Below, piece after piece: positions 1-8,267 of a DNA stretch of 20,513 bases. Position 1 is the first letter of the stretch. Every line of letters begins with the position of its first letter. Position numbers and translations under genes: made by a program. The DNA is from an uncultured bacterium (GTDB lineage Bacteria > Bacillota > Clostridia > Lachnospirales > Anaerotignaceae), in contig CAJMNV010000016.1 of NCBI GenBank assembly GCA_905214825.1, positions 1-20,513 on the forward strand, written 5' to 3'. The notes beneath the pieces were generated by a model. The model did no database searches. It was not told the origin of the DNA and worked only from the letters and a program-made list of their open reading frames with translations.

Positions 1-154
1 TCAAAATATGAATGACACTGGCAGCATTTACTGTTTTTGTACCATTTGACACGGAAATTTTACTTTGAAATGTTTTTGCCAATGCCACCAAATCGGAAGC
101 AGGTCTTGCGTGTAATCCTGTTGGATTTGTTATTGTTACTTTTTTTGCTGTCAT
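1..154 (-). CDS. ptsH: HPr phosphocarrier protein of the PTS (partial, C-terminus beyond the window edge)
   Basis: HPr carries phosphate from enzyme I to the sugar-specific EIIA domains in the cytoplasm. Reading the minus strand from the ATG at 154 gives 51 residues, beginning MTAKKVTITNPTGLHARPAS. The GLHARPA motif puts the phosphorylated histidine exactly at residue 15 and the arginine at 17, as in known HPr proteins, and a serine falls at residue 46, the HPr-kinase site of Gram-positive bacteria. The residues around that serine (AASVIHIL) differ from the usual KSIMGVMSL. An AAGGAGT ribosome site lies 9 bases before the ATG. The gene starts 36 bp after mtlD ends, on the same strand, so it is probably the last gene seen of the mannitol operon. 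Roughly the last 35-40 residues are missing because the window ends. Whether this is the general HPr or a mannitol-dedicated copy cannot be told here. Confidence 0.93.
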   Translation of the reverse strand, partial: MTAKKVTITNPTGLHARPASDLVALAKTFQSKISVSNGTKTVNAASVIHIL

Positions 155-190
155 CTTTTATACACTCCTTATTATCATTTATTTTTAAAA

Positions 191-1333
191 TTATTTCATA
201 TTATCATATACTTTTTCTATTTTTTCCAAAATCATTGGGTCTATTACTCCTGATATTTGAGAAAATGCTTTTGTCACACCCAAATCTTTAATTTTTTGTT
301 GCAATTCCACACTTTGTGCATCGTCTTTGTTATCATAATGCATTGCTGCTGCAATCCCAATGAGCAAATGTTCCACTGGCAAATCATAGGACAATGCTGT
401 CATCATTGGCTTTACCAATCTATCTGTTGCACGCAATTTTCGCAAAGGTTCTCTGCCAACCCTTGCCACATCATCTTTCAAATACACATTACGAAAACGG
501 CTGATGATTTTATCAATATATGCCATATGACTTTCTTTTTCAAATCCATATTTTGCAATCAATCCTGCACCACTTTCTTGCATTGCAGCTTTTACAATTT
601 CATAGATTTTTGCATCTGCAATACTTTCATCAACAGTTTTGTATCCTTTCAAATATCCCAAATATGCAGTAATGGCGTGACCTGTATTGAGTGTAAACAA
701 TTTTCTTTCAATATATGCCATCAAATTTTCTGCCAAATGCATACCCTCAATAGCAGGAATTTCTCCTTTGAAAGCAGATTGTTCCACATTCCATTCGTAA
801 TAACTTTCCACAACCACATCAATAAAGTTTTCACTTTTGACAGGTGGCACAATACGGTCAACAGCGCAATTCGGAAAACCAATATATGTTTTTGCATATG
901 CTTTTTGTGCATCGTCCAACAATGCATACACAGCTTCTTTTAACTGAGAACTTGCTTGAATTGCATTTTCACAAGCAATGATTTGCAAACATTTTTTGAC
1001 ATCATTTTGTTTTCTTTTTGCAATCCCTTTTGCAATCACAGGGGCAATTCTTGGCAATATTGTCAATCCTACAGCAGTGGTAACCAATTCTGCCTCTAAC
1101 ATTTCGTCTATCACTGCCTCAGATGTTGACAAAACACCACTGATATTTGAAATTTTTTCTTGTCTGCATTCTGTATCCATAATGTGAACGGTATATGTTT
1201 TATCTGCATTGATTTTATCAATCACTGCCTCATTCACATCAGCAAATACCACATGATATCCTGCTTGTGCCAACAATGCACCAATAAAACCTCTGCCAAT
1301 ATTGCCTGCTCCAAATTGTATTGCTTTTTTCAT
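191..1333 (-). CDS. mtlD: Mannitol-1-phosphate 5-dehydrogenase
   Basis: It oxidises mannitol-1-phosphate, made by the PTS transporter, to fructose-6-phosphate with NAD, feeding mannitol into glycolysis. The 380-residue product starts MKKAIQFGAGNIGRGFIG, the Rossmann dinucleotide-binding loop typical of the family. The length matches known MtlD proteins (about 380). A central NTGHA motif, followed by AYLGYLKGY, fits the C-terminal all-helical domain of the polyol dehydrogenase superfamily. I chose the ATG at 1333 because GAGG lies just ahead of it and the homology begins there; an in-frame codon at 1363 would add ten unrelated residues. It lies 50 bp downstream of mtlA and 36 bp upstream of the HPr gene, all on the minus strand, with no terminator visible in either gap. 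Confidence 0.97.
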   Translation of the reverse strand: MKKAIQFGAGNIGRGFIGALLAQAGYHVVFADVNEAVIDKINADKTYTVHIMDTECRQEKISNISGVLSTSEAVIDEMLEAELVTTAVGLTILPRIAPVIAKGIAKRKQNDVKKCLQIIACENAIQASSQLKEAVYALLDDAQKAYAKTYIGFPNCAVDRIVPPVKSENFIDVVVESYYEWNVEQSAFKGEIPAIEGMHLAENLMAYIERKLFTLNTGHAITAYLGYLKGYKTVDESIADAKIYEIVKAAMQESGAGLIAKYGFEKESHMAYIDKIISRFRNVYLKDDVARVGREPLRKLRATDRLVKPMMTALSYDLPVEHLLIGIAAAMHYDNKDDAQSVELQQKIKDLGVTKAFSQISGVIDPMILEKIEKVYDNMK

Positions 1334-1383
1334 GTTTATTTGCCTCCTCATACATGCACACACATCTGTATATGCATCTTTTT

Positions 1384-3216
1384 TTATTGGAACATCGCCA
1401 AAATTTCTGATGGATTTTTTTCTTGTTTCAATTTTTCCAAATTTTCTTTATCTTCAATAACTGCACCAATTTTTGCAAGCAAATCCAAATGTTCATCACC
1501 AATGCCTGCAATACCAAATATCAAATATGCTTTTTCTTCGCCAAAATCCACACCTTCTGGATATTGCAGCAATACAATACCTGTTTTCTTTACTGCTTGT
1601 TTTGCATCTGCTGTGCCATGTGGAATGGCAACGCCCAATCCCATATAAGTAGAAACGGTTTTTTCACGTTCCAACATTGCAGGCACATAATCTGCATCAA
1701 CATACCCCAATCTATACAGCAAATTCCCCGCTTCTGTAATCGCTTCTTCTTTGCTCACAGACGACAAACCTGTTTGAATGCCTTTTTTTATCATAATATC
1801 TGCATTTGTTTTATTTTCTGTTTGTTGTATTTGTTTTGTTTCCGTGCCGGATTTTGCTTTTGCTTGCAAATCGGCATACAAGGCATCTAAATTCGGGTCA
1901 GCCAAGAAATTGCCAATGGTAACCAGTTGTGCTTGTGGGGCACTTGCTTTTGCTCTATCTTGTAAAATGGTCTGACACACCACAACATCTGCATCTGCTG
2001 GCACATTATCCACAGATGTATTGATGACTGTAATACCTGTTTGCAAAGGTGCAATTCTGTTTCTAAATTTTGTTGCACCCATGGCACTTGAACCCATGCC
2101 TGCATCACAAGCAAATACAATCTTTTTAATTTCGCCTGTTTTGTTTGCCAAACCTTTTGCTTCTGCTTTCATTTCTTTTACTTTATCTGCCGCTTGGCTC
2201 AAATTTTTGCTGCCTGATAATTTTACAATCGGAGATGCCACAAAGAATGATATCAATGTTGCAATCACAACACCACCCAATACAATCAATGTTTCCCCTT
2301 TTGGTGCTACTGCCAAATATGCAATGATAGAACCGGGAGAAGCAGGGCCTGTCAAACCAGCATTGAACATTGTGTAATAAAATATTGTCACAATAGATGC
2401 TGCGATTGGCGCAATGATAATCACAGGGTTCATCAAAATATATGGGAAATAAATTTCATGAATACCGCCAAAGAAGTGAATAATCATCGCCCCTGGGGCA
2501 GAAGATTTTGTCGCTTTATCTTTTGAAAATACCCAATATGCCAACAACACACCCAAACCGGGACCAGGATTTGTTTCCAACATATACATGATAGATTTTC
2601 CTGTTTCAATCGCTTGTTCTGCACCAATCGGTGTAAAAATACCATGGTTAATTGCATTATTCAAGAACAACACTTTTGCAGGTTCTATAAATATTGCCAC
2701 AAAAGGCAACAATTTGTTTTGTACCAAAAATGCAACACCACCTGCCAAAAATGCCAATATGGTTGTCATCACAGGACCTATCAAATAATACCCAATGATA
2801 GCCAATATCATACCAAATATCCCAATGGAGAAATTTTGTACCAACATTTCAAAACCTGCTGGAATTTTTCCTTCGGTTGCTTTATCAAAAGCACGAATAA
2901 ACAAACCAGCCAAAGGCCCCATAATCATTGCACCAATCAACATCGCTTGGTCAGCACCAGCGATAACACCTAGCGTTGCGATTGCCCCAATCACACCGCC
3001 TCTTTCTTTACCAACCATTTTACCACCTTGATATGCAATCAACAGCGGAATTAAATACTTCAACATAGGGTCTACCAATGTTGCCAATCTTTCATTTGGG
3101 AACCAACCTTTTGGAATAAATAATGCTGTGATAAATCCCCATGCAATGAATGCACCAATATTGGGCATTACCATAGCACTCAGAAATTTACCAAATTTTT
3201 GAATACCGTTTTTCAT
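1384..3216 (-). CDS. mtlA: Mannitol-specific PTS transporter, EIICBA fused in one chain
   Basis: This membrane protein takes up mannitol and phosphorylates it to mannitol-1-phosphate. The 610-residue chain has three parts: an EIIC membrane domain (about residues 8-335, many hydrophobic helices, with the GGIHEIYFPY substrate motif near 250), an EIIB domain (about 363-455) with the phosphorylated cysteine in FACDAGMGSS (Cys370), and an EIIA domain (about 475-610) with the phosphorylated histidine in VAIPHGTAD (His533). EIIA is therefore fused, as in E. coli, and not a separate mtlF as in Bacillus. A Q/T/K-rich linker separates B from A. The ATG at 3216 overlaps the mtlR stop as ATGA and has GGAG 8 bases ahead, which suggests translational coupling. 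An in-frame GTG at 3225 would add only three residues and lies too close to that site. Confidence 0.97.
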   Translation of the reverse strand: MKNGIQKFGKFLSAMVMPNIGAFIAWGFITALFIPKGWFPNERLATLVDPMLKYLIPLLIAYQGGKMVGKERGGVIGAIATLGVIAGADQAMLIGAMIMGPLAGLFIRAFDKATEGKIPAGFEMLVQNFSIGIFGMILAIIGYYLIGPVMTTILAFLAGGVAFLVQNKLLPFVAIFIEPAKVLFLNNAINHGIFTPIGAEQAIETGKSIMYMLETNPGPGLGVLLAYWVFSKDKATKSSAPGAMIIHFFGGIHEIYFPYILMNPVIIIAPIAASIVTIFYYTMFNAGLTGPASPGSIIAYLAVAPKGETLIVLGGVVIATLISFFVASPIVKLSGSKNLSQAADKVKEMKAEAKGLANKTGEIKKIVFACDAGMGSSAMGATKFRNRIAPLQTGITVINTSVDNVPADADVVVCQTILQDRAKASAPQAQLVTIGNFLADPNLDALYADLQAKAKSGTETKQIQQTENKTNADIMIKKGIQTGLSSVSKEEAITEAGNLLYRLGYVDADYVPAMLEREKTVSTYMGLGVAIPHGTADAKQAVKKTGIVLLQYPEGVDFGEEKAYLIFGIAGIGDEHLDLLAKIGAVIEDKENLEKLKQEKNPSEILAMFQ

Positions 3217-5369
3217 GTTACACACTCCAATCTTTTCAAAATCATTTTTTGATAATACTGTATCAAACTTTTTTCTGTTTCTTGTTGCAACTCTTTTTCT
3301 CCTTTTTGTTGTATCGCTTGAAACAACGCCTCATTTTCAATCAATTCTCCACTTATATGTTGTATGATTTCCACACAAATTTGGTTTGCTTTTTCAGGAA
3401 TTAACATCACAATGGCACCTTGTATCATACCTTCTTTATGAAAAAATGGATTTTGCAATTTGATATATCCAAAACAACAATGTGTTACCCCTTGTGTTCT
3501 ACAATAGAGCAACAACATTTGAAATTCGCCGATATATGTGCTTGCCAAAGTTTCTCTTTTTTGCAAATCGGAAACAATTTTTGTTTGCTCTTGCAAATCT
3601 TTTGCAAACAACTTTGCACCATGCGTTATCAAATCCTCTTTTTTTGTGATACTTGATATGGTTAACCATTTCATATTGTCTAGAAAATCACCAATTTCTT
3701 GTCCCCATTGTGTGATTTGCAAAATATCTTGTTTTTGCAACAACATTTTTTTGTTTTTCTGTATGCAAGATGCCATCGGCAATGTCGACAGCATTTTTCT
3801 TAAAGCGATTTTATCTTGTTCCAACAATATCGGATTGACTTGTATATGCAAAAAATCAATATCTAAATGCACCGTAGAAATTACCAGTCGAATACCATCT
3901 TTTTTCAACTGTGCTGTATCTACACGAAATATAGACACAATCTCTTTAATATCCAACTCCGGAAATGTTTTTTGCAAATGTACTGCAAGCATTTTTGATG
4001 TGCCCAGTCCCGTTGGACAAACAACAACCACAGGAATTTTTTGTATTTGATTTTTCTGTTTTTCTAATACCGTACAAAAATACATAGCAATATAACCAAT
4101 TTCTTCTGCTGATATAGTAGCACCTTTTGTGAGAGGTTTCAGATGTGTACAACTTTTGACAGTTGCTTGATATATATTTTCATACCGTTGACGAAATACA
4201 GATAATTGTGCATTTTGTATGGGGATATGAAATGTCAATCTGTGCAACAACGCCGTCATATATTGACATAAATCCAATATGATAGTTTCATTTTGGAGCA
4301 ATACAACTGGATACTCTGCCATCAATTCTTTTTGCATTGCCATTACCATATTTTTGATACATTGTCTCATCTGCATATTATCCACCGATACATCTGTTTC
4401 ATCATACCAAATATTGGTATGTATACAATGTAATGCAATATATCCAATTTCATCTTCCGGCAAATGCAACTGAAACATTTTATCAATGCCTTTTGCAATT
4501 TCTTGTGCCACCATATATTCCGGATATTGTTTTAACATATGCAATCTTTCGGTTTCCATGTGTATGATTTCTTTGTTTTGCAAACGTTTGACTGCCAATG
4601 AAATATGCACCAAAAGCCCAATATAAGCACTGTCAGGATATTGTATCTGTAATGATTTTTCCACATTGGAAAGTATCAGTTCCACCGTTTGGAGTATCGT
4701 GTGGTCAATCAAATACATATCTCTATGTTTGATTGGCACAGAAACATCTTTTTTGTTTTCTTTATGTCCACACAACATATCTAAAATTTCTTTTTCAGAC
4801 ATAAATTCATAAACAGCATTTGCAATCGCTTGTCGAAAAGCACTTTCTGTTCCTTGCACAAAGATACCAATACCAGATTTGCGTACAATTTCTAATTCAT
4901 ATTTTTGTAACCATTGGCTCAAAAAATCCAAATCATGGCTAAATGTACCTTCTGAAATCTTATATTTCTTCGTAAAATAATAAGATTTCAAAGGATATTT
5001 TGCATACAATAACTCACCCAATATCCATTTTCTTCTTTCTTCTTTGTCAAACGAATTATTTTTTTCCGTTTCTTCCAACATATCAAAAATTTGTTGTTTG
5101 GTATCTGCATCTTCGTTTAATATCACACCAACACCAGGTTTTCTAAAGAAAGAAAATTTATGTTCTTTTAACCAGTTTTCCACAATTGGCATTTCACGCA
5201 ATACCGTTCTGGAACTGCAATGCAATCTTTCTGATAACAAAGATATGGTTGCAGGATATTCTGTTGTGAATTGTGTCAACATTTGAATGATTGCTTTTTG
5301 ACGTGTTGTCAAATTTGTTTGTTTTGGGTTGTATTTTGTTTTTGACATTTGGCAAAACCACACTTTCAT
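3213..5369 (-). CDS. mtlR: MtlR-type PRD transcriptional activator of the mannitol operon
   Basis: MtlR-family proteins switch on mannitol genes, controlled by PTS phosphorylation. The 718-residue product shows, in order: an N-terminal helix-turn-helix (about 22-65, SLLSERLHCSSRTVLREM) and a second one (about 110-170), two PRD domains (about 220-325 with LLVHISLAVKRL, His255, and ALHCIHTN, His314; about 335-440), an EIIB-like domain with VVVCPTGLGTS (Cys451), and a C-terminal EIIA-like domain with a histidine in GVTHCC (His630). This is the full MtlR order and the length fits (about 700). It is the first gene of the operon, overlapping mtlA by ATGA. No clear ribosome site precedes the ATG at 5369; an in-frame ATG at 5348 (MSKTKYN) is a possible alternative. 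The sugar assignment rests mainly on the adjacent mtlA and mtlD. Confidence 0.93.
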   Translation of the reverse strand: MKVWFCQMSKTKYNPKQTNLTTRQKAIIQMLTQFTTEYPATISLLSERLHCSSRTVLREMPIVENWLKEHKFSFFRKPGVGVILNEDADTKQQIFDMLEETEKNNSFDKEERRKWILGELLYAKYPLKSYYFTKKYKISEGTFSHDLDFLSQWLQKYELEIVRKSGIGIFVQGTESAFRQAIANAVYEFMSEKEILDMLCGHKENKKDVSVPIKHRDMYLIDHTILQTVELILSNVEKSLQIQYPDSAYIGLLVHISLAVKRLQNKEIIHMETERLHMLKQYPEYMVAQEIAKGIDKMFQLHLPEDEIGYIALHCIHTNIWYDETDVSVDNMQMRQCIKNMVMAMQKELMAEYPVVLLQNETIILDLCQYMTALLHRLTFHIPIQNAQLSVFRQRYENIYQATVKSCTHLKPLTKGATISAEEIGYIAMYFCTVLEKQKNQIQKIPVVVVCPTGLGTSKMLAVHLQKTFPELDIKEIVSIFRVDTAQLKKDGIRLVISTVHLDIDFLHIQVNPILLEQDKIALRKMLSTLPMASCIQKNKKMLLQKQDILQITQWGQEIGDFLDNMKWLTISSITKKEDLITHGAKLFAKDLQEQTKIVSDLQKRETLASTYIGEFQMLLLYCRTQGVTHCCFGYIKLQNPFFHKEGMIQGAIVMLIPEKANQICVEIIQHISGELIENEALFQAIQQKGEKELQQETEKSLIQYYQKMILKRLECVT

Positions 5370-5421
5370 GATTTCATTTTAATATATACAAAAAATCCTT
5401 ACAACAAAAGGTTCTGATAGT

Positions 5422-5517
5422 TTTGTCACCATATATTCATGACATTTTTATGTGACAAATGACACTTCCATTGCTTTTTGACATTTATTGTATATATCGC
5501 ATAAAACATAATCTAAA
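5422..5517 (-). promoter_or_regulatory. mtlR-mtlA-mtlD-HPr operon control region with dyad operator
   Basis: A perfect inverted repeat TTTGTCAC (5422-5429) / GTGACAAA (5452-5459) has a 22-bp spacer, so the arms are about three helical turns apart. Further TGACA-type half sites lie at 5439-5445, 5461-5465 and 5479-5483. The arms resemble the TTGNCAC/GTGNCAA halves known for MtlR operators. Two sigma-A-like promoters can be drawn on the minus strand: TTGTCA (5453-5458) with TATATG (5430-5435), 17-bp spacer, overlapping the dyad; or TTTAGA (5512-5517) with TATACA (5489-5494), 17-bp spacer, upstream of it. Which one is used cannot be decided by eye. Autoregulation by MtlR is an inference. Confidence 0.55.
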
Positions 5518-5620
5518 TTTTTATATATATTGCTCATTTGTAAATTTATTTTTATTCTTATTTTTTCAATTTATATAAAATTCTATCACGTTTTTTATAC
5601 ATAAATAGTATTCCCATAAA

Positions 5621-5653
5621 AAAACCGTTGAAACATTTTGTTTCAACGGTTTT
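5621..5653 (-). terminator. Intrinsic terminator of glmS
   Basis: A 10-bp perfect stem CCGTTGAAAC (5625-5634) / GTTTCAACGG (5640-5649) with a 5-base loop is followed, on the minus strand, by a run of T (complement of the A-rich 5618-5624). It begins 5 bases past the glmS stop and separates glmS from the mtl operon control region. Confidence 0.93.
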
Positions 5654-5658
5654 ATCAT

Positions 5659-7482
5659 TTATTCTACGGTAACAGATTTTGCCAAGTTTCTTGGCATATC
5701 CACATCACAACCTCTTTCCACAGCTACATAATAAGCAAGTATCTGCATTGGTATAATATTCAAAGAGGCCGTCAATGTATCATGAATTTTTGGAATATAA
5801 ATGACAGTGTCTGCCACTTCTGCAATTTCTGTGTTGCCTTCTTTTGCAATCGCAACCACTTTTGCTCCCCTTGCCTTTACTTCTTTTACATTGCTGACCA
5901 ATTTTTCATACAATGCATCTTGTGTTGCAATGGCAATCACCAATGTACCATCTTCAATCAAAGATATTGTGCCATGTTTCAATTCACCCGCAGCATATGC
6001 TTCACTATGGATATAAGAAATTTCTTTCAATTTCAAAGAACCTTCCATCGCCACCGCATAGTCAATGCCACGTCCAATAAGAAATACATCATTTGCAAAT
6101 GCATAAGTTTTTGCCAATTCTTTCCATTGCACTTCGTTTTTCAGCAATTTTTCCATATATTCAGGGATTTGTTCCAATTCAGCAACCAATGTTTGCAACA
6201 TATCATCAGAAACATAACCTCTTGCATGCCCCAGTTTCAATGCCAATAAATACATCAAAGAAATTTGTGTAGAGTAACCTTTTGTTGTTGCCACAGCAAT
6301 TTCAGGGCCTGCCCATGTGTACAGCACATCATCACTTTCTCTTGCAATGGAGCTACCTACCACATTGACAATAGAAAGAATACGAATTCCCTGTCTTTTT
6401 GCTTCTCGCAATGCTGCCAATGTATCTGCGGTTTCACCAGATTGGCTAATAATCACACAAACATCATTTTTATGCAAAATGGGGTTACGGTATCTAAATT
6501 CAGATGCCAAATCCACCTCTACAGGAATTCTTGCATATTCTTCAATCACATATTTTCCAACAATTCCTGCGTGCCAAGCACTGCCACAAGCAATGATATG
6601 AATTCTGTTAATATCTTTCATATCTTGTTCTGTATATTTAATATCGTCCAACTGTATTTTTCCATCTACAATGCGAGGACTGATTGTTTTTTTGATTGCT
6701 TCTGGTTGTTCCATGATTTCTTTCATCATGAAATAATCATATCCACCTTTCTCCGCTGCGGAAATATCCCAAGTTACATGATATATATCTTTTTTGATTT
6801 CGTTTTTATCCATATCCAATATGGTAATGCCATCTTTTTTTAGTATCACAATTTCATTATCATTCAACAAATAATATTCTTTTGTATATTCCAACAAAGC
6901 AGGAATATCAGAAGCAATAAAGTTTTCGTCTTTGCCAACACCCACCAGCAATGGGCTATCTTTACGCACAGCAAGCATTTCGTCTGGTTTATCCTGACAC
7001 AATATACCTAATGCATAAGAACCTCTGATTTTGCCAATCACTTGAATCAGCGTATCCACCATATCACCATTATAATAGTCATCAAACAACTGTGCTATAA
7101 CTTCTGTGTCTGTTTCAGACTGGAACACATAGCCTTTTTCTTGCAACTCTGCTTTCAACTGCAAATAATTTTCAATAATGCCGTTATGTACCACAGAAAT
7201 TCTGCCATTCATACTGCTATGGGGATGAGAATTGGCATCACTTGGTGTACCATGTGTTGCCCATCTGGTGTGCCCAATCCCCATAGAACCTTTCACACCA
7301 CCCATTGCATTGACTTTTGCTTCCAAATCTGCCAAACGACCTTTTGTTTTCACCACTTGCAGACCTTGATTGTATATGGCAATCCCTGCGGAGTCATATC
7401 CTCTGTATTCCAATTTTTTCAAGCCCTGCATCAAAACAGGAGCTGCCTCATTTTGACCAATATATCCAACAATACCACACAT
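5659..7482 (-). CDS. glmS: Glutamine-fructose-6-phosphate aminotransferase (isomerising)
   Basis: GlmS makes glucosamine-6-phosphate from fructose-6-phosphate and glutamine, the first committed step of amino-sugar supply for peptidoglycan. The 607-residue product starts MCGIVGYIG, with the N-terminal cysteine that becomes the glutaminase nucleophile. The glutaminase domain (about 1-220, with RWATHG) is followed by two SIS sugar-isomerase domains (about 285-600), including SQSGETADT and ATTKGYSTQ, and the conserved C-terminal end PRNLAKSVTVE. The ATG at 7482 is preceded by TTGGAGG; an in-frame upstream codon at 7497 would bury the catalytic cysteine and is rejected. It stands alone between its ribozyme leader and its own terminator. 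Control is seen directly in the sequence: a glmS ribozyme in the 5' leader should cut the mRNA when glucosamine-6-phosphate is plentiful. Confidence 0.98.
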   Translation of the reverse strand: MCGIVGYIGQNEAAPVLMQGLKKLEYRGYDSAGIAIYNQGLQVVKTKGRLADLEAKVNAMGGVKGSMGIGHTRWATHGTPSDANSHPHSSMNGRISVVHNGIIENYLQLKAELQEKGYVFQSETDTEVIAQLFDDYYNGDMVDTLIQVIGKIRGSYALGILCQDKPDEMLAVRKDSPLLVGVGKDENFIASDIPALLEYTKEYYLLNDNEIVILKKDGITILDMDKNEIKKDIYHVTWDISAAEKGGYDYFMMKEIMEQPEAIKKTISPRIVDGKIQLDDIKYTEQDMKDINRIHIIACGSAWHAGIVGKYVIEEYARIPVEVDLASEFRYRNPILHKNDVCVIISQSGETADTLAALREAKRQGIRILSIVNVVGSSIARESDDVLYTWAGPEIAVATTKGYSTQISLMYLLALKLGHARGYVSDDMLQTLVAELEQIPEYMEKLLKNEVQWKELAKTYAFANDVFLIGRGIDYAVAMEGSLKLKEISYIHSEAYAAGELKHGTISLIEDGTLVIAIATQDALYEKLVSNVKEVKARGAKVVAIAKEGNTEIAEVADTVIYIPKIHDTLTASLNIIPMQILAYYVAVERGCDVDMPRNLAKSVTVE

Positions 7483-7525
7483 AATTTTTACCTCCAAATA
7501 TTTTATTCACACGTTATCTTTTTTT

Positions 7526-7653
7526 TGTCCGCCCAATTTCTCAGACGTTTTGTAAAAGACCTACGACCCTGTGTGAAAGGGCGGGAAGTATCCGCCGAAC
7601 CATTTCGATAACTTCCACCTCGTCAACCGTATCTGCACTACGGTTCTGGCGCT
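7526..7653 (-). ncRNA. glmS: glmS ribozyme/riboswitch
   Basis: Read on the minus strand, the leader carries the conserved glmS ribozyme core in order. It has the cleavage site A|GCGCC (A at 7653, G+1 at 7652), the helix AACCGTA/TACGGTT (7639-7645 with 7625-7631), then GACGAGGTGGAAGTTATCGA, the CGGCGGATACTTCCCGC block that pairs back with GGAAG, and a downstream helix region ending in TGAGAAATTGGGCGGAC. In this family glucosamine-6-phosphate is the catalytic cofactor; cleavage leaves a 5'-OH end and the mRNA is degraded. It ends about 43 bases before the glmS ATG. The 3' boundary is approximate. Confidence 0.96.
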
Positions 7654-7736
7654 TTTTTTCAAATTGTTTATTTTTCCTCCTTTATGTTTTACTCTGTGCA
7701 GAAGGCAAAATCGCTTTTTCAAGCAATATCGAAAGC

Positions 7737-7765
7737 ATTATATCATGAAACAAAATTTCGGTAAA
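7737..7765 (-). promoter_or_regulatory. Promoter of glmS
   Basis: On the minus strand, TTTACC (7760-7765) and a consensus TATAAT (7737-7742) are separated by 17 bp, and TG one base before the -10 makes it an extended -10 element. Transcription would start near 7730, giving a leader of about 75 bases before the ribozyme cleavage site and about 250 bases before the glmS ATG. Confidence 0.75.
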
Positions 7766-7850
7766 GAAAAATTTTCTTAAAATTATGCAAAACAAAGCGT
7801 TTGTATGGCTACTTTATGTCACACCATTCCAGATTATGTCAATTTTTCAA

Positions 7851-7877
7851 AAATAAAAAACCCAACAAATTGTTGGG
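7851..7877 (-). terminator. Intrinsic terminator of the cold-shock gene
   Basis: CCCAAC (7861-7866) / GTTGGG (7872-7877) closes over AAATT and is flanked on the minus-strand 3' side by TTTTTTATTTTT. It lies about 70 bases past the cold-shock stop and before the glmS promoter. A short T run on the plus side means it could also work in the other direction. An extra short dyad ATGCAA/TTGCAT (7912-7925) lies between it and the gene. Confidence 0.88.
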
Positions 7878-7947
7878 TCTTTTTGACATAACCGATGTTA
7901 TATATGTTTTCATGCAAAATTGCATTATTTACGATAAATAAAATTGA

Positions 7948-8148
7948 TTAAGCCTTTGTTACATTTGCAGCCTGAGGGCCTTTTGCACCCTGCACAACTT
8001 CAAACTCTACTTCCTGACCTTCTTCCAATGTTTTGTAGCCTTCTGCTTGGATAGCAGAGAAGTGTACAAACACATCATCTTCGTTGGGTACGGAAATAAA
8101 ACCGAAACCTTTTTCTGCATTGAACCATTTAACTGTACCTTTTTTCAT
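7948..8148 (-). CDS. Cold-shock domain protein (CspA/CspB family)
   Basis: Cold-shock proteins are small single-stranded RNA/DNA-binding proteins that act as RNA chaperones in the cytoplasm. The 66-residue product is one cold-shock domain: MKKGTVKWFNAEKGFGFI opens it, RNP1 is KGFGFI (13-18) and RNP2 is VFVHF (26-30). Length and the closing GPQAANV motif match the family. AGGAGG lies 8 bases before the ATG at 8148. The gene has its own strong promoter (8198-8226) and terminator. Its leader is only about 45 bases, unlike the long cold-sensing leader of E. coli cspA, so a general abundant Csp role is as likely as a cold-specific one. The paralogue letter cannot be assigned. Confidence 0.97.
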   Translation of the reverse strand: MKKGTVKWFNAEKGFGFISVPNEDDVFVHFSAIQAEGYKTLEEGQEVEFEVVQGAKGPQAANVTKA

Positions 8149-8197
8149 TGCGAAATCCTCCTACTATTTGGAAAAAAATAAAAATTGTTACGAATTC

Positions 8198-8226
8198 ATA
8201 CTACCATATATTTCTAGCAGTGTCAA
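8198..8226 (-). promoter_or_regulatory. Promoter of the cold-shock gene
   Basis: On the minus strand a consensus TTGACA (8221-8226) and TAGTAT (8198-8203) have a 17-bp spacer, with TG one base before the -10 (extended -10). It is one of the best sigma-A matches in the window, which fits a highly expressed small protein. Start of transcription would be near 8191. Confidence 0.85.
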
Positions 8227-8267
8227 CGAATACTTCCATATTCTATGTCTTTTCTAACAACAATCTA

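Noticed and set aside
257..943. A 228-codon plus-strand frame, Cys/Phe/His rich
   Set aside because: Antisense shadow of mtlD; similar Cys/Phe/His-rich shadows appear opposite mtlA, glmS and yacL.
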